DNA from: Ardenticatenaceae bacterium | Lineage (GTDB): Bacteria > Chloroflexota > Anaerolineae > Promineifilales > Promineifilaceae | DNA length: 64,000 bases | Direction: 5' to 3' | NCBI GenBank assembly: GCA_011525915.1 | Contig: WYBM01000010.1 | Location: forward strand, 1 to 64,000 | Part shown: positions 44,909 through 54,800 of the stretch, one piece after another | Position numbering within the stretch: position 1 is the first letter of the stretch | Layout of the letters: the number at the start of each line of letters is the position of its first letter | Position numbers and translations under genes: made by a program | The notes under the pieces: generated by a model | Told to the model about the DNA's origin: nothing | Database searches by the model: none | The model's input: only the letters and a program-made list of their open reading frames with translations

Positions 44909-47474
44909 CAAAAAACTCCAGCCATGCTCGGTTTTGCCAGGCTTCCGGTCGTTCTAACGCCTGTTCCAACCACTGCTTCAACGCCTCATAATTGGCTATT
45001 CTCTGCGGTTTTGGGCGGCTCCGCTGCTTCTTTGTGTGTGAAATCAAAGATTGCCGCGTGAGGCCTAGAAAGTCAAGAATCTCATCAGCGACCGCATCCT
45101 GATTATCCACCAACGCCTCATACGTCACAGTAAGGCGGGGATTATCGGCAAAGAACTTATCCGCCTCATACCACCACCACTGGCTTTCATTAATGTTGCG
45201 GAAACAATCATACGGATCAAGGGTAATCATCTCATCGCCATAATCACCTGATGCCTCGTTTAACTTCAACCAGGTGTTAGAGCGCTGTGCCAGCTGCAAG
45301 GAGAGGTAACGATCTAACAAATTGCGCCGCTGCAAGTGAATGACTTTTACACCCCTGTCCCGCAAATACGGCCATACATGGGCCCATGCCTTGTCTCGGG
45401 CGTGTGTGTAAAACAGCCGGAAGCCCACGGCCTTCGTTTCTGGGGGATAACCACAAAACACATAACGGTTGAGGTAGGCTATGGGATCCGCACGGGCGGC
45501 AATGGGTTCTTCAACTTTCTTGATGGTCTGGCGCAGCTTAAATGAGGGGTTAAAAATCTCACCCACACAAAAAATCTCTGAATGGGAATCCAGCAGCCGC
45601 TGCAACAAAATGGAGCCGGTTCGTTCCTGGGCCAGGATAATAAAAGGGGTATAGGTGCTCGCTGACAGCAAACGGGCACGCAGCGACGGCCGTTCGGCCA
45701 TGGCACGCCCTATAAGGGCCCGCCGCACCACTGCCGGGCACAGCCCGTAATCAGCCGCCTGGGTTGCGGCTACCCGCAGCTGTTGCGCCGTCAGGCGCTT
45801 ACCCCGGGGCACGGGCAGATGAACCTGTGTCAGGGGCACGCCACACAGGGCAAATGTCACTTCTAGCAACTTGCCCCTCGTCTGGACATCTGGTAACGGC
45901 AGGCTCATTTCTAGTGTGACAGTGCCTTTGGCGTTAACGTCATACGCCGCCGGCGGCTCAACCAGGTCAGCATCGTAAAACTGTTCCTTAGGCCAGGACG
46001 GCCGTTCCCAGAACTCTTGCAAAAATAACACCCAGCCAATCTGATCACACACCCTTCTCCAAAAAGTTTGAGGATCACCAGGATCAGGCAAATGCCGTAA
46101 AGCCAGCGCCTCGCGCCAAATAGTGACACCTGTGGGATCATCAGTTACGGACAGCTGTGTAAAAATATGATACTCAAAATAACGGCACAAAATGGGCCAG
46201 GCAAAGTCAGCCGCTATCTGGTCAGCTATGGTATCAGCGGCCACCGATGCAGCGGCAGAAATGACAAAAGCGCCTAAATACGCTCCCTCCAGACGAACCT
46301 CACACCGAACCCGCACTACGCCGTCAGCCAGGGAAAGGGAGGGGATGGGGTGCGTCACTTCAATTGAAAAAGCCTGAGAGCACCCTACGATATACGGCCG
46401 TTCCCGCTGTGAGTGCTCCAGAATTTTTAACTCCAACCAACGCAAGCTCTGTTCTGCCAGGTCAGGGGCGCCAATTTGGGTGGCAAACGCGGCTAAAAAG
46501 TGCTGCACCCCCGTTTGCAGGCGTGGCCAGAGGGTGTCCCACCCGTCGGCAGAAAACCCTTGCGGCAGCAGCGCGGCGTCAAACAGGCAGGCGGCCACAT
46601 ATTGTGGGTCAATGTCCGGGAATGTATCCTCTGCTAACAATGCCAGATATGGCCGTACATCCTGCTCCGCACCCAACATGAGACCAAACGACCAGCAGGC
46701 AAAACGAATGCGAGCCTGGCCGGCTTCGGCCGGAGGCAGGCCGTCTGGGTAAGCATTCTGGTCAGGGGAAAGGCGCGTGTCAGGGGCATACGCCTGGGTA
46801 ATCACACGCAGGCTGTTCCGCAGCTGCCGCTCACCGACCAGCGAAATAGAACCGGGCCGGGAACGGTACAGCGCTACTACCTGGGGCACGGCGCGGAAAC
46901 GCGCTCCGGTACGGGCCACACGCTGCCACAAATCCCAATCCTGGCAGTTGCTCAGGCCCGTATCAAACCCACCGACAGCCGTCACCAGTGAGCGCCGCAC
47001 CAGGCAAACGTGAATCATAAAGGCACACTGCCGGGCAAAGAGGGGGAACATATCAGCGTCATCGGGTGCAAAATCGGCCCGCCCCACCTGGCCATCTGGG
47101 CTGACCCGCTGCCAGCCGCCATGCACGGCATCCAGGGTAGAATCGTCAGCCAGCACGGCCGTCAACAGCGCCAGATGGTGCGGCAAAATCCAGTCATCGG
47201 CGTCCAGAAAAAGCAGCCACGCATAACGCGCCGCAGCAATACCCCGGTTCCGGGCGGCGCCACCACCCTCATGTGGCGCCCGTATGAACCGGATACGGCC
47301 GTCACGCGCTGCATACTCAGTCACAATCGCCGCCGTCTCATCCTGGGAACCATCATCAACCACCAACACCTCCCAGGCTGTGTGCGTTTGCACCAGGACA
47401 GAATCCAACGTCTCGGCGATGGTCGCCGCTGCGTTATAAGCCGGCATAATAATAGAGACGCTTAACTCACTCAT
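44901..47474 (-). CDS. Glycosyltransferase-sulfotransferase fusion
   Basis: An 857-aa bifunctional protein. Residues 1-240: GT2 GT-A domain (SIIMPAYNAAAT, VVDDGSQD, LFLDADDW; acceptor region GGFDTGLSNCQDWDLW). Residues 240-600: a linker part that holds two copies of the VE-x3-PLP segment also found in the neighbouring GTs (about 369-430 and 516-580). Residues about 605-855: sulfotransferase with the PAPS 5'-phosphosulfate loop AQERTGSILLQRLL and an RRNLLDRYLSLQLA 3'-phosphate site, of Stf0-like type. It would add a sugar and then sulfate it, or sulfate a neighbouring residue. The start is at 47474, overlapping the sulfotransferase gene's stop by eight bases. Confidence 0.85.
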   Translation of the reverse strand: MSELSVSIIMPAYNAAATIAETLDSVLVQTHTAWEVLVVDDGSQDETAAIVTEYAARDGRIRFIRAPHEGGGAARNRGIAAARYAWLLFLDADDWILPHHLALLTAVLADDSTLDAVHGGWQRVSPDGQVGRADFAPDDADMFPLFARQCAFMIHVCLVRRSLVTAVGGFDTGLSNCQDWDLWQRVARTGARFRAVPQVVALYRSRPGSISLVGERQLRNSLRVITQAYAPDTRLSPDQNAYPDGLPPAEAGQARIRFACWSFGLMLGAEQDVRPYLALLAEDTFPDIDPQYVAACLFDAALLPQGFSADGWDTLWPRLQTGVQHFLAAFATQIGAPDLAEQSLRWLELKILEHSQRERPYIVGCSQAFSIEVTHPIPSLSLADGVVRVRCEVRLEGAYLGAFVISAAASVAADTIADQIAADFAWPILCRYFEYHIFTQLSVTDDPTGVTIWREALALRHLPDPGDPQTFWRRVCDQIGWVLFLQEFWERPSWPKEQFYDADLVEPPAAYDVNAKGTVTLEMSLPLPDVQTRGKLLEVTFALCGVPLTQVHLPVPRGKRLTAQQLRVAATQAADYGLCPAVVRRALIGRAMAERPSLRARLLSASTYTPFIILAQERTGSILLQRLLDSHSEIFCVGEIFNPSFKLRQTIKKVEEPIAARADPIAYLNRYVFCGYPPETKAVGFRLFYTHARDKAWAHVWPYLRDRGVKVIHLQRRNLLDRYLSLQLAQRSNTWLKLNEASGDYGDEMITLDPYDCFRNINESQWWWYEADKFFADNPRLTVTYEALVDNQDAVADEILDFLGLTRQSLISHTKKQRSRPKPQRIANYEALKQWLEQALERPEAWQNRAWLEFFDE

Positions 47475-48210
47475 ATAACATCCAGGCAAAAGGCGTGCCC
47501 ATCAACGCCTGCGCCACTTCAGCAAAATTCAGCAATAGTTCCTCCAGGCGAAAAGGGTTGGTACGGCCATAATGCACCTCTGGGTCATGAGGTGATATGT
47601 CCATATAGTCACACACCCGCCGGTAAGCGGCCTTGGGACCAGGTAAAATATCGGTTTCATATACCAGGTGCAGGCTGTCACGGCCGTGCAGCTGCGCCGC
47701 CAACTGCTGCCATGATGCTTCATAGTCCGCCAGAAAAGCTAGCAGTGGTTTATCAGCAAAGTCAATCTGGACCCGGTTTACGTCCAGGGTAATGGGCATT
47801 AGCGACGGCCGGGCCGCCGCCGCCAGGTGATAATGCCCGTTTTGGTGAGCTACCAGGCTAGATACTACCTTACGCAATGTATTGCGCCGCCGCAAGAGGA
47901 TGGTCCGGGTCACGCCCAATGTGTCTAACCCTGCCAGGTAGTCCGGCAGGGTGATGCCCAGCTTTTGCAGGTGAAAAAACTTAACCTCAAAGCCAAACAT
48001 CGGTTTTACCGTTTGCCTCATCTGCCCCGCCAGGTAAGTGATGGGGTCGATAGGTTGGCCGTCGGCGTTACGACCGTGCTGCTGCGCCCATGTCAGGAAA
48101 ATGGGCAAATACACCTCTCCCTGCCAGTGCAGGCTGGGATGCTGGCCCAGCATGTCACCCAGGACGGTGCTGCCACTACGGCCGATGTGAAACATTACCA
48201 CATGTGTCAT
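47467..48210 (-). CDS. Sulfotransferase
   Basis: A 247-aa PAPS-dependent sulfotransferase: 5'-phosphosulfate loop FHIGRSGSTVLGDMLGQHP close to the N-terminus, and RRRNTLRKVVSSLVAHQNG as the 3'-phosphate-binding part. The remainder has the usual helix-rich fold of carbohydrate sulfotransferases. ATG 48210 gives ATGA overlap with the upstream GT stop, so the genes are coupled. The open frame extends upstream to 48387, but that part is the antisense or overlapping end of the GT gene. Its partner is the second sulfotransferase domain in the next gene. Confidence 0.85.
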   Translation of the reverse strand: MTHVVMFHIGRSGSTVLGDMLGQHPSLHWQGEVYLPIFLTWAQQHGRNADGQPIDPITYLAGQMRQTVKPMFGFEVKFFHLQKLGITLPDYLAGLDTLGVTRTILLRRRNTLRKVVSSLVAHQNGHYHLAAAARPSLMPITLDVNRVQIDFADKPLLAFLADYEASWQQLAAQLHGRDSLHLVYETDILPGPKAAYRRVCDYMDISPHDPEVHYGRTNPFRLEELLLNFAEVAQALMGTPFAWMLYE

Positions 48211-49520
48211 TGCTTGTTTGAAGGGTAAATGGGGTTTGCTCCTGGCCCATTTATTTGACGATGCAGCCAGTTTGCCCAGACAAAGGCCACAAACCCTACC
48301 CAATTGCCCCACATTTCCAATAAAACCATATGCAGCGGATAATGCAGACGACCGCGCAAAATACGGTAAATGCGGCTGGCATGCCATTTAGGCAAATCCC
48401 AGAAAAGCTGCCGAATAACACGCCAGTCACCATCTGTTACCAGTGTGCGCAGCTGGTAGCTGGTTTGCCCCTTATTATAATTATAAAGTTGGCGCCGCAG
48501 CGCGGCCATGCTGCGGCGGTGGCGGTGCCGCACAGCCGCAGCCGGCTCATAATAACAAATGTGCCCGGCCTTAAGGATACGGTAGAACATGTAGATGTCT
48601 TCGCCAACACCGGTAGGCAGGCCCGGCCCCAATGTTTCATCAAACAGGCCAGATTCTGCCAGCACCGTTTTGCGAATGGCGACGTTAGCCGTACCACCCA
48701 ATTCCCAGGTATGTACAATGTGCCGGCGTGAACGCCAGAAAAAGTGTTGGTCAAATATACGCGGCATGTAGCCGCGATCCAGCGCGCCATATACCTCAAA
48801 CAACTCCTGGCTGGTTGTTTCCATCTCCAGCGGCAGCACCAGGCCGCTAACGCACATCACACGCGCGTCACTAAAGGGTGCCAGGATGCGGCGAGGCCAG
48901 GCCGGGTCTACCAGTACATCATCATCAATATAGGCTACAATGTCCCCCCTGGCAGTCAGCAACCCCTTGTTACGGCTGTAGGCCACACCTGGCCGCTGTT
49001 CTGTTTCATAGCGCACCTGGGGAAAGTCGGCCACCACCGCCCTGGTCAGACCAGAGTCTGGGTTATTGTCGACCACAATCCATTCCAACTGGTGACGGCC
49101 GTGATCCATGACCATCATGCTCTGTAAACAACGGCGCAAATCATCGGGCCGGTCACGGGTGCAAACCACCACGCTCATAAAAAAACGGCCACCGGCCTGT
49201 GGGGTCAGCTCCGGCAGCAGATCAGCCAATTCCGGCTCGTCAGCCCAGGTGGTAGGGCATGGTGACTCAGCCAGGAAACGCGGCAGCGGCGGCACGTTGG
49301 CCGGTATACGGCCGTAACCCAACACTGGCAGCAGTTGGCGCACCATCTCGCTGCGCAGCTGTGCCGCCAACACCGGCGTATGGGTGTTCTCAATCACCAC
49401 CTTACCTACGGTCACGCCACACCGTTGGGTGAAGACCCAGACAGCGTCATAAGCCGCAGCATCTTCAATTTCGGCCGGTAACGGCCGTGTAAGTTCCACA
49501 TATGCCAGTTTTGTGGCCAT
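48207..49520 (-). CDS. GT2 glycosyltransferase with N-terminal VELT-PLP domain
   Basis: A 437-aa enzyme. Residues 3-68 are the shared segment (LAYVELTRPLP, then a Gln/Leu-rich helix). Residues about 115-345 are a GT-A fold: SVVVCTRDRPDDLRRCLQ, VVDNNPDSGLT, NKGLLTARGDIVAYIDDDVLVDP (a DDD metal motif), and GVGEDIYMFYRI (acceptor ED). The C-terminal 100 residues have a hydrophobic stretch near 410-425. ATG 49520 is chosen because GGAG is five bases upstream; GTG 49526 is too near. A paralogue of the gene just upstream. It probably transfers one sugar of the exported glycan. Confidence 0.85.
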   Translation of the reverse strand: MATKLAYVELTRPLPAEIEDAAAYDAVWVFTQRCGVTVGKVVIENTHTPVLAAQLRSEMVRQLLPVLGYGRIPANVPPLPRFLAESPCPTTWADEPELADLLPELTPQAGGRFFMSVVVCTRDRPDDLRRCLQSMMVMDHGRHQLEWIVVDNNPDSGLTRAVVADFPQVRYETEQRPGVAYSRNKGLLTARGDIVAYIDDDVLVDPAWPRRILAPFSDARVMCVSGLVLPLEMETTSQELFEVYGALDRGYMPRIFDQHFFWRSRRHIVHTWELGGTANVAIRKTVLAESGLFDETLGPGLPTGVGEDIYMFYRILKAGHICYYEPAAAVRHRHRRSMAALRRQLYNYNKGQTSYQLRTLVTDGDWRVIRQLFWDLPKWHASRIYRILRGRLHYPLHMVLLEMWGNWVGFVAFVWANWLHRQINGPGANPIYPSNKQ

Positions 49521-49522
49521 TT

Positions 49523-50731
49523 TCACTCCACCAGTTGTTTTGCCTGGCGGCGAGACTTGAAGTAAGACCAGGGACCGGCCAGCGCCCCGGCTGCCTCAGC
49601 CCATACCAGGCGCCGGGGCAAGCGTCCCGGCCGAAAAAAGCGCTTCACAAACCACAGCCAATACCATATCAGGGCAAAACGTAATACACGCCAACGCATC
49701 ACCCGGTCATCCAGAAAGGTTTTGGCCCAAAAGGCATAGACACCCCGCCCAAAATCATTAAGCTGCCGTTGTAACTGGGGCAAACCATGCCGGTGATAAT
49801 GCCACACCATGGCGCCTGGCTCATACACCAAAATGTAACCGGCGCACAGGGTACGGTAAAACATATCATGGTCGCCACAGCCCTGCGCGGGCGTACCCAC
49901 ATCTAGCGCCGGATCAAAGCCACCAATTTGCTCAAAAAGTGTTTTGCGATAAGCCATATTGCAGCCGGTACCAAATATGCCGGCACCCAAGGGCCAGTAA
50001 CCCCAATGCTTCCGTGTGCCCATTGTATAATAGCGCATCTCAAAGCCACGCCCAAAACCCCCGTAATCTTCAAACCAGTTTTGCGCTGGCGTCTCCCGTT
50101 CAGCCGGAACCACCAGGCCGGTCACAGCCATTACGGCCGTATTTATAAAATGTGGCGCTATGGCCTGCACCCATGACGGATCCACAATCACGTCGTCATC
50201 GGTAAAGGCTACGATGTCCCCCAGCGCGGCCACAATGGCCCGGTTGCGCGCCCTGTCCAGGCCAGGGCATGGCTCCACCATGTACCGCACCTGCGGAAAG
50301 TGGGCCACCACCTGGGCTGTGGCCTCATCCTGCGGCGCATTGTCTACCACCAGCAGGTCCAATTTGTCTGCCGGGTAATCCAGGCGTACCAGGGAAGCCA
50401 GGGTGCGGGCCAGGCTGTCTGGCCGCTGGCGTGTACACACAGCTACGGTAACGGTGGGCCAGGCGGCCGGTGGTTGGATAACGTATGGGCTGCCCCATAA
50501 ACGGCCGTCTACGGCCACCCGATGCTGGGCGTCTGCCAACTGCTGGTCAATGCAGTGGCGCAGGTGGGATTCAGCCAGGCACTCTGGGGCATCAAGCGGC
50601 ACCCAGGCATAACCAATGGGCTGACATTGCTGGCGCACCAACAGCTGCAGGTGAGAATATTGGCCAACATCCACCTCCTTCAAATCTGGTAGGGGCTGCG
50701 TTAGTTCGACCTCCACAACTTTAACGGCCAT
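49523..50731 (-). CDS. GT2 glycosyltransferase with N-terminal VELT-PLP domain
   Basis: A 402-aa paralogue of the downstream gene. Residues 3-70: shared accessory segment (VVEVELTQPLPDL, LLVRQQCQPIGYAWVPL). GT-A domain: TVAVCTRQRPDSLARTL, VVDNAPQDEATAQV, NRAIVAALGDIVAFTDDDVIVDP, and GCGDHDMFYRTL. A hydrophobic part near 355-372 may associate with the membrane. ATG 50731 has GGAG five bases before it. Overlap with the upstream GT stop is 11 bases. The specificity is unknown, and the paralogues differ enough to use different sugars. Confidence 0.85.
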   Translation of the reverse strand: MAVKVVEVELTQPLPDLKEVDVGQYSHLQLLVRQQCQPIGYAWVPLDAPECLAESHLRHCIDQQLADAQHRVAVDGRLWGSPYVIQPPAAWPTVTVAVCTRQRPDSLARTLASLVRLDYPADKLDLLVVDNAPQDEATAQVVAHFPQVRYMVEPCPGLDRARNRAIVAALGDIVAFTDDDVIVDPSWVQAIAPHFINTAVMAVTGLVVPAERETPAQNWFEDYGGFGRGFEMRYYTMGTRKHWGYWPLGAGIFGTGCNMAYRKTLFEQIGGFDPALDVGTPAQGCGDHDMFYRTLCAGYILVYEPGAMVWHYHRHGLPQLQRQLNDFGRGVYAFWAKTFLDDRVMRWRVLRFALIWYWLWFVKRFFRPGRLPRRLVWAEAAGALAGPWSYFKSRRQAKQLVE

Positions 50732-51656
50732 TAGCACTCCGTAACTGCCGCTGCGCGTACCAGTATGACCAGGGGCCGACCAGGTTTCCCGCAGCCTCTA
50801 GCATGGTAAGATGAAAGGGAACACTACCTGGCTGCCGTTGGGCAGCACGTACCAGCTGCCCGGCCAGGAACATGGCCTGTTGGCGGGCCAGGCGCGGTGT
50901 CTGGCCGGCCAGTTCTGGCTCTTGCCGCCACACCTTGTACAGGTGTGCAGAAAAGGATTTGCCGTAGTTCCAGAACTGGCGACGGCTGGCCGCGGCTTCA
51001 CGCCGGTGTTCATGGTAAACCAGGGCATCGGGGTTATAGACGGCCGTATGCCCCGCCTGCAGCACACGTCTGAACATATCCAGGTCGCCGCTGCCACCGG
51101 TAGACGTGCCCGCATCCAGCGCCTCGTCAAACAGCCCCACCTCAGTAAAAACCTGTCGCCGGAACGCCATGTTACACCCCGCGCCCAGGTGGTAAGGGTG
51201 CAGCGGAAACCAGGGGAAAGGGTCATGCTGTGTAAAGCGGCCCGGTCGCTCGCCACGATCAAAGGAGAAGCGAGCTTCAAAATTCCGTTGGGCTGGCGTT
51301 ACCAATTCCAGAGGTAAAACACGCCCGGTCATCAGGGTGACAGTATCATCGTCAAAGGCCGTGATGACGGCCGCAGCCCAGCCTGGCGCGGCAATGACGT
51401 CATCATCTACAAAGGCAACAACATCGCCCCGCGCAGCCACAACGGCCTGGTTACGAGCTACATCCAGGCCCGGACGATCAGCAGCCAGATAACGGGCATT
51501 CATGGCCGTGGCTGCCTTCGCTTCCTGGTCAGTAGTAGGAGCGCTGGCCACCACCAGTAGTTCACTCTCAGCATGCAACTGCGCCTGCAAAGCCTTCAGG
51601 CAGCGGCCCAATTGTTGTGGGCGGTCTCGGGTGCAAACAACAATTGTCAAAACCAT
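50721..51656 (-). CDS. GT2 glycosyltransferase without the accessory domain
   Basis: First gene of the glycan operon, 311 aa. It begins directly with the GT-A domain (MVLTIVVCTRDRPQQLGRCL), then DVVAFVDDDVIAAP and GGSGDLDMFRRVL. It thus lacks the N-terminal segment of its two downstream paralogues. A good site (GGGGAG about eight bases before the ATG) supports the start, so the absence is real, not a wrong start. The promoter of the whole operon should lie in 51657-51844, which it shares with the divergent subtilase; I could not pick a -35/-10 pair with confidence. Confidence 0.85.
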   Translation of the reverse strand: MVLTIVVCTRDRPQQLGRCLKALQAQLHAESELLVVASAPTTDQEAKAATAMNARYLAADRPGLDVARNQAVVAARGDVVAFVDDDVIAAPGWAAAVITAFDDDTVTLMTGRVLPLELVTPAQRNFEARFSFDRGERPGRFTQHDPFPWFPLHPYHLGAGCNMAFRRQVFTEVGLFDEALDAGTSTGGSGDLDMFRRVLQAGHTAVYNPDALVYHEHRREAAASRRQFWNYGKSFSAHLYKVWRQEPELAGQTPRLARQQAMFLAGQLVRAAQRQPGSVPFHLTMLEAAGNLVGPWSYWYAQRQLRSANGR

Positions 51657-51844
51657 AGACAGATCTCCCCACCTCTTCCAGGCGCCAGTATAGCAGGCAT
51701 CCTTAAGCTATCAAGCCGTACTTACACCATACATTAAATTCCACCAACCACTTGCCCCAGAGGGTTAACTTGCCGCCAATCAACACCTAATGGTATCATG
51801 TTCTGCATGACAGCCTTGTCATCATCTTTTCAGGTATTGCAAGC

Positions 51845-54800
51845 ATGAAACAGCGGCTTGTTGGTTTGCTTTACAGCCTCATAATTTCCTTATCTTTAGG
51901 TTTGTTTTTGTGGCGACAAATTGCCTTGCCGGCTGCGTTGGCCCAGACAATACCCCTCTCACCTGTTCCTGCCGAAGCCACGAGTAAAATTGACGCCTTG
52001 TTAGAGGCAAAACTGGCCACAACTGCACCCGGCCAACCACTGCGTTTTATCATTGAAGTTCAGGGCCAGGCCAACCTGACAGAACTGCCGGAAAACAGTT
52101 CTGCAACCGCCAGGCGGGCAGCACTGGTGCAGTTGTTACAAGACACGGCCGTGGCCGCCCAATCACCCCTTTTGCCTCACCTAAATGCGCTGAAACAAAC
52201 CAACCAGATTCATACCTACCGCCCGCTGTGGATCGTGAATGCCATTGCCGCTACGGGCACGGCCGACGCCATTCACGCCCTGGCCGCCCAACCAGAAGTG
52301 GCCGCCATTCGCCCCGATGCTGTTGTTGATTACTTTCAACCACCAGACCCTGATAATTTATATGCCCTCCTACAAGAAGCAGAAATCGCCCATGAAGCCG
52401 CCCGCAGTTGGGGTATCGAGCGCATTGGCGCTCCCCAGACGTGGTATGGATTGGGTGTGGATGGGCAGGGCGTGACCGTAGCCATCATGGACAGCGGTGT
52501 AGACTTTCAGCATCCAGACCTGATTGATAATTACCGGGGCAATCTGGGGAATGGGAACTTTGCACACGATGGCCACTGGTACAACGCAGCATATCCGACG
52601 GTTACGGTGCCCACAGACACATTGGGGCACGGAACGCACGTGGCCGGCACGGCCGTGGGCGCCAATGGCATCGGCGTGGCCCCCGGCGCCCAATGGATCG
52701 CTGTCAATATTGGCCGTGAAGGGGGCTATATTTTTGTCAGCGATGCTCACGCTGGCTTTGAATGGCTGTTAGCACCAGGCAACAACCCGGCCCTGGCACC
52801 CGATATAGTGAACGGTTCCTGGGGCGGCGAAGGGGCGGCGACTGAATTCGTGGCAGATATGGATGCGTTGCGGCTGGCAGGCATCATCCCCGTATTTGCT
52901 ACTGGCAACAGCGGACCCTTCGCCCAAACTGTGGGTTACCCCGCCAGCTATACCAACACCCTCTCTGTAGGGGCCAGTGATGATCTGGATGAAGCTGCCT
53001 GGTTCTCTTCACGCGGCCCCTCCTATTTTAATGATGAGATCAAGCCCTGGATAGTCGCGCCCGGAACGCGCATCCTGTCTTCATTGCCCGGCGGCAGGTA
53101 CGGCTACTACAATGGGACTTCCATGGCCGCGCCCCACACATCAGGGGCTATCGCCTTGCTGCTTTCGGCCAACCCGGCTCTGGGAACACAAACGGCCGTT
53201 ATGCCCCTGTTGGCAAATACGGCCGTGCCCATCTCCACCACGCACCCCAATATGGAAAGTGGTTGGGGGCGGCTGGACGTTTACGCGGCCGTGCAAACCC
53301 AGGTGGCAACTGGCAGGCTGGCCGGAACAGTTTTTGCCGGTGGAACTCCCCTGCCCCATGCTGTACTCACGATTACTACGGCCGTGGATGGGGCTATGGT
53401 GTTCCAAAGTGACGAAACAGGAGCATATGAAGCTCACCTACTGCCGGGGAATTACACCGTTTCGGCCTCATTTTTCGCCCACGAGCCTTACCAGGCAGGG
53501 GTGACCGTGCAGCTAAACCAAACCACCAGCCATGCCATCAACCTTATCCCGCTTCCCACTGGGGTTATTGAAGGTGTTGTGGTGGAAGCCAACAGCCTGC
53601 AACCGCTGGCAGGCGTACACCTTCAGGTGCAGGGCACGCCCGTAGAGGCAGTGACAAACGCGAACGGCCGTTATACCCTTGGACTGCCCGCCGGCACTTA
53701 CAAACTCATCGCCCGCATGGACTATTTCCGCCTCGGGCGCGCCACAGTGCAGCCCGTTATGGGTCAAACAACCGTCCAAAATTTCTGGTTGGCGCCTGGC
53801 CCTATGACGCTGCTGCTAGACACCGGTCAATGGTACTATCAATCTCAGGCAGTTTATTATCAGGAAAGTCTCACGGCGCTCGATTACGTCTATGATACCT
53901 GGACGGTACGCCATCCGGCGCGTGATATACCAACAGACAGTGTCCTGGCCAACTACGACAACGTTATCTGGGCTGCCCCCAAAGATTCACCGGGTGTCTT
54001 AGGGATGAATAATGTCATTACTAACTATATTGGTCAGGGCGGTAACTTGTTCATCAGCGGCGAACGTGTAGGGCAATTTGATGGCTACGGCTTTGGTACA
54101 CAACTCTGGTGGTATCGTGACCTGGGGGCTAACTTTCTAGGCCAAACCTACCCAACTTATACTATTCATGGTGCGGACAACTCATTATTTGCGGGACTGT
54201 CCCTCACCTTAAACGGCGGCAGCAGTGCCAACAACCAGACCTTTCCCGATGTCAGTGAACCGCGCCGGGGCAGCCTGACAGAAGCGCCGCTCTACTTTGC
54301 AGATGGGTATGCCGCCGGGTTGCAATCTGGCCGCTGCTGGCCGGGCCGCATTGTGTACCTGGGTTTTGGCCTGGAGGGGGTCACAGAGGTAGGCGACCGT
54401 AACGCTCTTTTGGGCCACAGCCTGGAATACTTTGCAGCGCCACCCACAGCTTTTGGCGTGCACTTCACGGGGTATCCCATTGATGATTTTGCCCTTGCGG
54501 GCACACACATGGTTTATACACTCACGGTGCAAAATTTAAGCGAAACCATGACCGATACGTTCTCGTTGACTGACGTTAACACCGGCTGGCAAACCTCTCT
54601 GGTAACCACCACCCTCACACTGGGGCCATGCCAGTCTGGGCGTACAGTGCTGCATATTGACGTGCCTGCCGAAGCGCCAAAAGACAGCTTCCATACCACG
54701 CAGGTTACGGCCGTGTCTGGGAATAATCCCGCTGTTTATAACTATTCGCTGATCCGCCACAAAACCCCTGGCCAGCTACTCTTTGTAGATGATGACCGCT

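Noticed and set aside
47467..48387. Longer sulfotransferase starting at 48387
   Set aside because: The first 59 residues overlap the upstream GT frame and have no sulfotransferase match; the PAPS loop begins right after the ATG at 48210, which overlaps the GT stop as ATGA.
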